Notes under the pieces: generated by a model | Told to the model about the DNA's origin: nothing | Databases searched by the model: none | What the model saw: only the letters and a program-made list of their open reading frames with translations | Made by a program: the position numbers and the translations under genes | In this document: positions 13,888 through 19,600 of the stretch, in pieces | Numbering within the stretch: the first letter of the stretch is position 1 | Layout: every line of letters starts with the position of its first letter | Virus record (IMG/VR): IMGVR_UViG_3300046170_000511 | Location: 1 to 24,349 of that record | Strand: one strand, 5' to 3' | From: a virus | DNA length: 24,349 nt

Positions 13888-14919
13888 TTATATCATTGAT
13901 ATAGAAATCATGTTTGCAAAATTAACACCATTTTTGTTCACTAAGTCAAGGTCTGGATGCATTGCGCTGAGAAAAAAGTTTTGTGGGAAATGTTCGGCAA
14001 GATAATATTTATTTTCATATGCAATCTCATCATACAACGGAAATAAAAAACTTCCATCGAGCATAGAAAAGTCTAAATAATTAATTAATTTATTATTTGG
14101 AGGGTTTTTAAATTTTATTGTAGTTGTATTATCTATTTTATTGACTTCATCAATAACTAATTTAATTTTAGAATCTGTGTCTTGTATTCCTGTTTCTGCG
14201 TAAATTAATTTACTGTTGTTATTAACGCTGAAAGATTCTGAAATATTTAGAGATGGCGCGGAATCAATTGACCTAAAATACTTTGTGATATCTGTCGAAT
14301 TATCGGGAGATCGAAAAGTTATGATTTTTAATCTTAAAAAATCTGATAATTCTTTTTTTATGTTTTTATATTGCTTCTCAAGTGCCGTGGATATAATTGC
14401 ATAATTCTTTGTTATGCAAATTTCATTCAAAGAAATTTTTTGAGGTAAGTAAGTAAAGTAGGTAATCTGGTCAGGCTGATTAAATAATTGTCGGAAGTCT
14501 GTTAGATACTCTTCATGCATAAAACTATCAGATTGGGGGCAACTAATTAATTCTTGTCTGTTTCCAGTTTGGTAAAATAAATAATTTCTTGGGTTCAGAT
14601 TTAGATGTCTAATTTCATAATGATCAGGAGTATTTATAATAAGTCTGTAATCTTCAACTACATATTTTTCAGTTATTTTCAAAAACTTGTGGGGCGTAAT
14701 AACTTTAACTTTAAATAAATATTCTAAAGTCCCACAAAGATGATTAAATAATTCTATATATCTTCTTTTAATGTCGTCATTTTTAAACTGAATACAATAA
14801 GGCGTAATAAGTGAAGCTATTTTTTGATGATCTAATTTTTGATAATCATGAGACAAATTTTCATCTCTGAGGGAAATTTTTAATCTGATTAAATCAAAAT
14901 CTATTAAAGGTTTTGCCAT
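13888..14919 (-). CDS. Unknown phage protein
   Basis: I do not recognise this 343-aa protein. The frame could begin with a TTG at 14925, but the ATG at 14919 is preferred. Visible features: an N-terminal helix-rich part (to about residue 110), a middle section with many Ser/Asn/Ile and aromatic residues, and a C-terminal portion with LDGSFLFPLYDE and LAEHFPQNFFLSAMHPDLD. No signal peptide, TM span, nucleotide-binding loop or metal motif stands out. It lies 14 nt downstream of the UvdE-like gene and in the same operon, so the two may act together. The stop is 14 nt from the -35 of the downstream promoter. Confidence 0.65.
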   Translation of the reverse strand: MAKPLIDFDLIRLKISLRDENLSHDYQKLDHQKIASLITPYCIQFKNDDIKRRYIELFNHLCGTLEYLFKVKVITPHKFLKITEKYVVEDYRLIINTPDHYEIRHLNLNPRNYLFYQTGNRQELISCPQSDSFMHEEYLTDFRQLFNQPDQITYFTYLPQKISLNEICITKNYAIISTALEKQYKNIKKELSDFLRLKIITFRSPDNSTDITKYFRSIDSAPSLNISESFSVNNNSKLIYAETGIQDTDSKIKLVIDEVNKIDNTTTIKFKNPPNNKLINYLDFSMLDGSFLFPLYDEIAYENKYYLAEHFPQNFFLSAMHPDLDLVNKNGVNFANMISISMI

Positions 14920-14933
14920 ATTCAAAAACTTAT

Positions 14934-16037
14934 CTAGAACCCGTATATCGAGTTGAAGCCGCTACCACCTTTAGTTTCAAGAGCTTCTTTAATCTTTTTA
15001 TGAGCAATATCAATTTCTGTTTCGTTAATCTCGCTATCGTCAATCTCAACTTTAACTGAGAGCAAGTCATCAAAACTGCTAAGATTAAGGTTTTCATCTT
15101 TTATGACGACACCTTTCATTTGAAAAATATTCTGATCGCTATTAATACCGCAACATATCCACCCTATGTCCTTTCCAAAAGACGGTATTTCTTTCGAAAA
15201 AGCATCATCTAAAGGTTCTTCATCCCAAAAGAAGCAAGGTGTATTATTTTCTGGCCAAGTGTGTTTAAAAGCTTCGACATTCTGCTTATCAGAAACTTCT
15301 TTCCCTCCAATAACAGAAGGGTTTAATTTGTGATTTAAGTTGTTATAAACTAAAGGAAAAAACTTACCATATTCTCCACCACAATAAAGATGAAGCCATT
15401 TAAATAAATTTTGACAATTCCAGCAACCTTCTTTTTCGTTTGTAACTGAAACTCTTGATTGAGAAGATTCTGGTAGGTTTTCAAAAGAATTATAAAATTT
15501 ATCAATTACGTTTTTTAATTTTAGCTCTTCCGACTCATTAACAGAATTATTCACCTGTATAATAATCGGTGATTCCAATCCTTGATCTAGCTCAAATAAA
15601 TCAAAAATTGTAGACCATAAATTAATTAAATTTAAAGATTTTTTAATAGTTGTTTCTGTGCCTGATAATAGAACTTGCTTTCTTAACTCGACACAAATTT
15701 TAACATTAAATTTTCTAGCTATAATTCCTATTTTTTTAAGTTCTTTTATTATTGATTCATAATCAGCGAGATCTTTAATGGAGCAAGGGATCGAATCATC
15801 ATGCAATAAAGGAATTAAGTCGTTGAAGATAGAATATAGTTTAATGTTATTTTGGGCACAAAATTTAATATGGTTTTGAGCACATATTGCATTATGCATT
15901 ATGATTTGGCTAAGCTCCGAGATAGCTTCATTCAAAGGTTTTGCATTAAAAGCTTTCTTAGATAAACTTCTAAAAGAGTTTTCGCTAGACGATTGAGATA
16001 AAGTAGAGCTCGAGCTTAGTAAACCATAAGTATTCAT
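14934..16037 (-). CDS. UvdE-like TIM-barrel protein with lost active-site residues
   Basis: This 367-aa protein follows the order of a UV-damage endonuclease (UvdE/UVDE). IKFCAQNNIKLYSIFNDLIPLL (57-78) matches the 'NI-x-x-YR-S-S-D-x-x-P' block, and LADYESIIKELKKIG (90-104) follows. KICVELRKQVLL (113-124) sits where the family has 'HPG/HPD-Q'. NVIDKFYNSFENLPESSQSRV (176-196) and then VSVTNEKEG correspond to 'F-x-x-L-P-E-x-x-x-SRL-ENDD'. TWPENNTPCFFWDEE (260-274) matches 'TWP-x-x-x-P-x-HYS-E'. The catalytic His/Glu/Asp residues are replaced: HP to EL, IH to IQ161, ENDD to TNEK, YHHH to NLNH, HYSE to FWDE. It is therefore probably inactive as a repair nuclease. A Cys-rich stretch (CWNCQNLF at 205-212, CGG, ICCG) is extra. 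Family recalled from memory, no alignment run. Confidence 0.6.
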   Translation of the reverse strand: MNTYGLLSSSSTLSQSSSENSFRSLSKKAFNAKPLNEAISELSQIIMHNAICAQNHIKFCAQNNIKLYSIFNDLIPLLHDDSIPCSIKDLADYESIIKELKKIGIIARKFNVKICVELRKQVLLSGTETTIKKSLNLINLWSTIFDLFELDQGLESPIIIQVNNSVNESEELKLKNVIDKFYNSFENLPESSQSRVSVTNEKEGCWNCQNLFKWLHLYCGGEYGKFFPLVYNNLNHKLNPSVIGGKEVSDKQNVEAFKHTWPENNTPCFFWDEEPLDDAFSKEIPSFGKDIGWICCGINSDQNIFQMKGVVIKDENLNLSSFDDLLSVKVEIDDSEINETEIDIAHKKIKEALETKGGSGFNSIYGF

Positions 16038-16042
16038 AATAA

Positions 16043-16055
16043 AAGTATTTACACT
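16043..16055 (-). promoter_or_regulatory. Start-proximal motif AGTGTAAATACTT
   Basis: Minus strand copy ending 5 nt before the ATG of the UvdE-like gene and directly after the stop of the SSB-like gene. The same 13 bases occur at 17538-17550 on the plus strand. TGTAAATAC is one mismatch from the T4-type late-promoter core TATAAATAC. Likely a phage-specific promoter element. Confidence 0.45.
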
Positions 16056-16361
16056 TTAAAACAAGTTATCAGGGACTTCATCTTCAGAGCCTACAGAAGC
16101 TGCTACTGCTTGAGGTTCAACTTGTTGACTTTCTGTAACATTGTTAGGTTTAGACTTATAGATGATTAAGTCTGGAGCCCTTTCATTATCTTTTTTATTT
16201 TTGTTAGCAAAAATAACAACTTTATGGACGACTTCTTGACCAAGCTCTGTAGTCTTGAAGTGCCCTGTTAAATAGTCGGTATTACCGCTTTTGCGCCAAA
16301 GTGCCCCCATTTCTCTGGAAGACCACTCAGTAGAAGTTTTTGATTTATTTTCAGTATTCAT
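16056..16361 (-). CDS. Small SSB-like/DUF736-like protein, first gene of the leftward operon
   Basis: This is a 101-aa protein from the ATG at 16361. The frame is open to a TTG at 16397, but that would lie inside the promoter's -35 box, so it is rejected. The core (REMGALWRKSGNTDYLTGHF followed by VVIFANKNKKDNERAPDLII) follows the 'GALW-x-K ... G-x ... F-x-NK-x-K ... APD-x-x-I' pattern of small DUF736-type proteins, which have an OB-like look. The C-terminus is low complexity, then acidic and ends DEVPDNLF, similar to the acidic-aromatic tail of bacterial SSB that recruits partners. Binding of ssDNA is likely but unproven. It is first in its operon, behind a perfect TTGACA / TATGAT promoter. 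Confidence 0.65.
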   Translation of the reverse strand: MNTENKSKTSTEWSSREMGALWRKSGNTDYLTGHFKTTELGQEVVHKVVIFANKNKKDNERAPDLIIYKSKPNNVTESQQVEPQAVAASVGSEDEVPDNLF

Positions 16362-16368
16362 GTTTATG

Positions 16369-16397
16369 ATCATAATGCATATTAAGTAATTTGTCAA
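16369..16397 (-). promoter_or_regulatory. Near-consensus sigma70 promoter, leaderless geometry
   Basis: Minus strand: TTGACA at 16392-16397, a 17-bp spacer, then TATGAT at 16369-16374. The -10 lies 7 nt before the ATG at 16361, so the expected transcription start is at or next to the start codon. It sits at the edge of the 16362-16477 divergent region and should drive the leftward operon. Confidence 0.87.
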
Positions 16398-16477
16398 GTA
16401 TTATTTTTGTATATCGTCCACTATGATTTTAAATTTGTTCGAAAAAATTTTTAAGTTGTTTAAGTGTAAAAAAAAAT

Positions 16478-16789
16478 ATGGATTTAATTGTAGATGGTAG
16501 TTTGACGGCTCCGCCTAGTCAAGTATACTGTTTTAGAGACCTAAGTTTATATGTAAAATGTTTTTTAAATAAAAATTTATTAATAGAATGCCAAGAAGAG
16601 GAGATTGATTTGTATTGGTCTTGGCTGAAGCAAAATAATTCATATGATTTTGTTGACGCTATAGTAAGCAGAGACGAAGTTCAAGGTTTTTATATAGGCC
16701 CGCGCCGAAAAAGTAACTTGAAGATAGAATTAATTAATTACAATAACCAATCTTTTGTATTGAAGAAAATATTAAATAGATTAACATAA
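16478..16789 (+). CDS. Unknown 103-aa protein, weakly HAD-like
   Basis: This 103-aa protein is not securely identified. LIVDGSLTAPPS near the N-terminus recalls the DxDG(V/T)L nucleophile loop of HAD phosphatases but lacks the first Asp. LYWSWLKQNNSYDFVDAIVS followed by GFYIGPRRKSNLKI has the shape of the small-phage-HAD end ('YD-x-x ... K ... D-x-YIDDR'), but the DD is replaced by GP. If related, it is degenerate. It is the first gene of the rightward operon and ends 3 nt before the dioxygenase-like gene. Upstream is the divergent region, with AAGTGTAAAAAAAAATATG at the start codon and no Shine-Dalgarno. Confidence 0.62.
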   Translation: MDLIVDGSLTAPPSQVYCFRDLSLYVKCFLNKNLLIECQEEEIDLYWSWLKQNNSYDFVDAIVSRDEVQGFYIGPRRKSNLKIELINYNNQSFVLKKILNRLT

Positions 16790-16792
16790 AGT

Positions 16793-17539
16793 ATGTTAAA
16801 TGTTAAAAATACTGATAATATAACACATTTGTTTAAAAAAAATCAACCATTTGTTTTAAGTCATGATTTTGGATTGAGTGAAATTATCAACGTTGATAAA
16901 ATATTAAAAGATTATGGAGACCTTAAAGTTATTGTACCAGAGATAGTAGAGGGAGGTCAGTTATCAAATTTGCAAGAAATAAATCGTATAGAGATAACTA
17001 TAGAACAATATGTTAAAGAATATATAAACAAAAAAAATAACAAATATTACCTGCGTTCAGAAAATCCTTTTGGATTTGTACAACCTGAGAAAATTTTAAA
17101 ATTAGAAAAAGAAATTATTAATAAGTATAATTTTGGTAAAGTAGGAGATATATCATTATGGTGGGGAGGGAAAGGTACTACCACTCCTTTACATTACGAT
17201 TCCTATAGCTATAAAATCGACAGAACCCTTAAGCAGATTCATAAAGAAAACTTCTATAAAAAACCAATAGCTCATTCTTTGTTAAGTGTTGTGAGTGGCA
17301 GCAAAGAGGTATTGTTAATTAGCCCTCAATACAATGAATTAATAGAAAATTTAGATTTAGATCATTCTGGAGCCATGTATTCTAAGACAGAGATTTCAAA
17401 AATTTTAATTAAAAATAATATAAAACAAAATATAATAATATTAAATGAAAACCAAAGTTTAAATATACCTAGGTTTTGGTGGCATAGAATAAATAATATA
17501 AAACAAGGAATTTCAATAACTTATAATTTTAAACTATAG
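16793..17539 (+). CDS. Cupin_8/JmjC-type Fe(II)/2-oxoglutarate dioxygenase-like protein
   Basis: This 248-aa protein has the facial triad of a JmjC/cupin_8 hydroxylase: GTTTPLHYDSY with His134 and Asp136, and IPRFWWHRINN with His231. SVVSGSKEVLLISPQY (165-180) is the beta-strand that carries the 2-oxoglutarate-binding Lys region in FIH-like enzymes. WWGGKG at 123-128 precedes it. Known relatives hydroxylate Asn, His or Arg side chains in proteins (FIH, ribosomal-oxygenase type). The cytosolic substrate here is unknown. Its position directly before the tail-tip genes suggests a phage structural protein as a possible target (inference). The stop TAG overlaps the next gene's start-proximal motif. 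The start has no Shine-Dalgarno; the previous stop is 3 nt away. Confidence 0.83.
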   Translation: MLNVKNTDNITHLFKKNQPFVLSHDFGLSEIINVDKILKDYGDLKVIVPEIVEGGQLSNLQEINRIEITIEQYVKEYINKKNNKYYLRSENPFGFVQPEKILKLEKEIINKYNFGKVGDISLWWGGKGTTTPLHYDSYSYKIDRTLKQIHKENFYKKPIAHSLLSVVSGSKEVLLISPQYNELIENLDLDHSGAMYSKTEISKILIKNNIKQNIIILNENQSLNIPRFWWHRINNIKQGISITYNFKL

Positions 17540-17550
17540 TGTAAATACTT
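17538..17550 (+). promoter_or_regulatory. Start-proximal motif AGTGTAAATACTT
   Basis: Exact 13-base copy of the element at 16043-16055, located 2 nt before the ATG of the L-like tail gene and overlapping the dioxygenase stop codon. It could be the late promoter for the tail-tip genes. The very short distance to the ATG again implies a leaderless message. Confidence 0.45.
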
Positions 17551-17552
17551 AT

Positions 17553-18755
17553 ATGGAAGATTACCAGAAACAAGGATTAAATATGGAGCAAGCTTTTGGG
17601 CTAGCTCCCACAGCTTTAATTTCTTTGTACGAGATATATTATTTAGAAGGATATCAAGATGTAGATGTTTATGATAACAGAAATTATGCGCTACGCCTGT
17701 GCTCAGCCGATAACCTATCTAATATAGATGCTCAATCAGCTCAATATATACAAGAAAATGGATTGAAATGGGCAGGCTTTTCATATATGCCTATAGGCCT
17801 TCAATCTGCAAATTTTTCATCTTCTTCTCAAGGCCTGCCTAGACCTTTGATTACTATATCAAATAAAAACATATCTACATTAATAAATCAAGTTGGGCAT
17901 AAAGGTACGGTTTTAGAAACTATTTCTACTTATAATAAATATTTTAATGATATGACGAACGCAAGGGTTATGAGGAGGCAAGTATTCGCTAAATTTTTAG
18001 ATGGAGATAACTTTCCTCAAAATAATAATGTAAATCCTTGGGGAGTAAGGCCTCCTGGCCCTGGTCAAGCAGCAGATTCAGCTTATGAATTTTCTTCTAG
18101 CTTATATTTTATATCAAAAAAAGCTAATGAAACGAAAGAATCTGTTGAATATGAATTGACATCATCTTTAGATGTTGAAAACGTCACTATACCCAACAGA
18201 ACCATTTTAGGGGGATATTGCTCATGGTGTTATAGGGGAGAAGGTTGTTATTTCACTGGCCCAGCCGTAGCTACAGAGTTAGACGAAACCAACTTTATGC
18301 TAGGACCTCAAGATTCTTATGAAAATTCAGCTGCATTGTCCAGATTGAATGGAGCCAGACCAAAAAAAAGAGGCGGCAGCTCTATAATCGGCGAGTTCGA
18401 TTATACTGCTACTATTTCCGATTGGACTATAGACGTAAACTATCAAGCAGGTGATGTTGTTAAAACTCCTCCAGCTGCTGCTGGAGAAGGTTTTGTGGCT
18501 GGCACTAAACAGGTTCAGTTAACTGCTAACGGAAACCTTTCTCAACAAAATGATAAAACTATATGGGTTTGTGTTCTAGACCACTTATCTAATTTAAATA
18601 ATGCTCCAGAAAAAAAGGGTGGCCAATGGGTCGCTGACCAATGCTCTAAAAGTGTAGATGCTTGCAGATTAAGATTTAGATCTGGTTATACAAAAAACAA
18701 CACGCTGAGATTTGGAGGCTTTCCAGCTACAGAAGGTTATGACACAAATTCTTAA
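17553..18755 (+). CDS. Tail tip protein, lambda gpL-like, with carbohydrate-binding-like insertion
   Basis: This 400-aa protein resembles phage lambda tail-tip protein L. Its C-terminus has the family's Fe-S cysteine arrangement: Cys223 and Cys232 (spacing 9), then Cys364 and Cys371 (spacing 7), like the four lambda ligands, and the protein ends CRLRF ... LRFGGFPATEGY as in gpL. GGYCSWCYRGEGCYFTGPAV is the first cysteine block, with an additional Cys226. Between the pairs lie about 130 residues instead of the roughly 20 in lambda; this segment contains DWTIDVNYQAGDVVKT and TIWVCVLDH, the W-x-Y-x-GDxV pattern of CBM5/12-type carbohydrate-binding modules. It should sit in the tail tip, contacting the J-like fiber. 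Its stop overlaps the K-like gene. Confidence 0.85.
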   Translation: MEDYQKQGLNMEQAFGLAPTALISLYEIYYLEGYQDVDVYDNRNYALRLCSADNLSNIDAQSAQYIQENGLKWAGFSYMPIGLQSANFSSSSQGLPRPLITISNKNISTLINQVGHKGTVLETISTYNKYFNDMTNARVMRRQVFAKFLDGDNFPQNNNVNPWGVRPPGPGQAADSAYEFSSSLYFISKKANETKESVEYELTSSLDVENVTIPNRTILGGYCSWCYRGEGCYFTGPAVATELDETNFMLGPQDSYENSAALSRLNGARPKKRGGSSIIGEFDYTATISDWTIDVNYQAGDVVKTPPAAAGEGFVAGTKQVQLTANGNLSQQNDKTIWVCVLDHLSNLNNAPEKKGGQWVADQCSKSVDACRLRFRSGYTKNNTLRFGGFPATEGYDTNS

Positions 18756-19110
18756 AAATATAAAAATACACGCCTTAAGTAAACTTCAAGAAGAAGTTTG
18801 CGGCTTTGTTGTTGAGCTAGATAGCGAAGTTTTTATTAAGCAATGTAAAAATATTTCGACAACTCCTGAAAGCAGGTTTGAGATACATCCTGAAGCATAT
18901 CTGCAAACAAAATTAGAGTCTGATATTTTAGCTATATATCATAGCCATCCAAATTCAGAGTCTTTTTCAGAAACAGATAAATTAATATCTAGAATTAATT
19001 GTTTGCCAAATATTTTATATATAAACGAAAAGGATAAATTTGAAGCTTTTTACCCAGATCTATGCAAAGAGTATAAAATTGAAAAAATAAAGGAGATTAT
19101 TGATGGTTGA
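18739..19110 (+). CDS. Tail assembly protein K-like, JAMM/MPN domain only
   Basis: This 123-aa protein is read from the ATG at 18739, which has AGAAGG just upstream and overlaps the L-like gene by 17 nt; a longer frame would need a TTG at 18712. It is a JAMM/MPN metallopeptidase-type domain: EVCGFVVE supplies the early Glu (Glu19), and YHSHPNSESFSETD (67-80) the H-x-H-P ... S-x-x-D zinc motif. Lambda K has an MPN domain plus an NlpC/P60 domain; only the former is here. H-x-H to Ser is one residue shorter than the canonical spacing (x6 instead of x7). It is thought to process tail components during assembly. Next gene: I-like. Confidence 0.83.
   Translation: MTQILKNIKIHALSKLQEEVCGFVVELDSEVFIKQCKNISTTPESRFEIHPEAYLQTKLESDILAIYHSHPNSESFSETDKLISRINCLPNILYINEKDKFEAFYPDLCKEYKIEKIKEIIDG
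19091..19095 (+). promoter_or_regulatory. Strong Shine-Dalgarno (AGGAG) fixing the start of the I-like gene
   Basis: AGGAG lies 7 nt before the ATG at 19103, inside the K-like coding sequence. It is the clearest ribosome-binding site in the window and decides against the TTG at 19100. Confidence 0.8.
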
Positions 19111-19600
19111 AGTATATTTACATGGTATATTTGAAGAAAAATTTCGGTCAAAGTATGAATTTGAGTTAGAGTCTGTAAGTGATGTATTGAAAGCTATTGA
19201 TGCTGTCGAGTCAAATTTTATGACTTTTTTAGCGCGAAATTTTGACCAAATGGAATTTTCTATGCTAGTTGACGGAAAAGTTGCATCTTTAGAAGACGCT
19301 AACAAAAAAGATATGAAAAGAATAGATATTTTACCCGCAGCAAAAGGAGCCTTCCTTTTTACTTTTATTGTTGGGCTAGTTGTGTCAATCGGAGTAAGTG
19401 TTATAATGGCAGCTAATTCTGTTCAGGCTCCAACTATGGATAATGCATCAACACAATCAGCAAAAACATCCTCTTACTCTTTTCGCGGGGAAACTAATGT
19501 AGAAAGTCAAGGAAAGCCTGTTCCTTTAGGTTATGGTAGATTGAGGGTTGGTAGTAATGTTATAGGCAATCAGACATGGAATAGGAATTTGTTTAGATGA
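19103..19600 (+). CDS. Tail assembly protein I-like
   Basis: This 165-aa protein follows lambda gpI: an N-terminal ubiquitin-like beta-grasp domain (VEVYLHGIFEEKF, 2-14, through DGKV and ILPAAKGAF), a hydrophobic Gly/Val helix-like segment (82-103, FLFTFIVGLVVSIGVSVIM), and a C-terminal motif with SSYSFRGETNVESQGKPVPL and YGRLRVGSNVIG, the signature by which I proteins contact the J fiber. It assembles the tail tip. It overlaps the K-like gene by 8 nt; its stop (TGA, 19598-19600) overlaps the J-like ATG by 4 nt. Confidence 0.9.
   Translation: MVEVYLHGIFEEKFRSKYEFELESVSDVLKAIDAVESNFMTFLARNFDQMEFSMLVDGKVASLEDANKKDMKRIDILPAAKGAFLFTFIVGLVVSIGVSVIMAANSVQAPTMDNASTQSAKTSSYSFRGETNVESQGKPVPLGYGRLRVGSNVIGNQTWNRNLFR

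Noticed and set aside
16362-16397. Upstream extension of the SSB-like gene to 16397
   Set aside because: The start would be a TTG lying inside the -35 box of a perfect sigma70 promoter; the ATG at 16361 is preferred.
16398-16477. A plus-strand promoter for the 103-aa gene
   Set aside because: TATGAT occurs at 16422-16427 but has no -35 at 16-18 bp; I could not support a specific promoter.
18712-18738. TTG start for the K-like gene
   Set aside because: An ATG at 18739 gives the normal family N-terminus and is preceded by AGAAGG.
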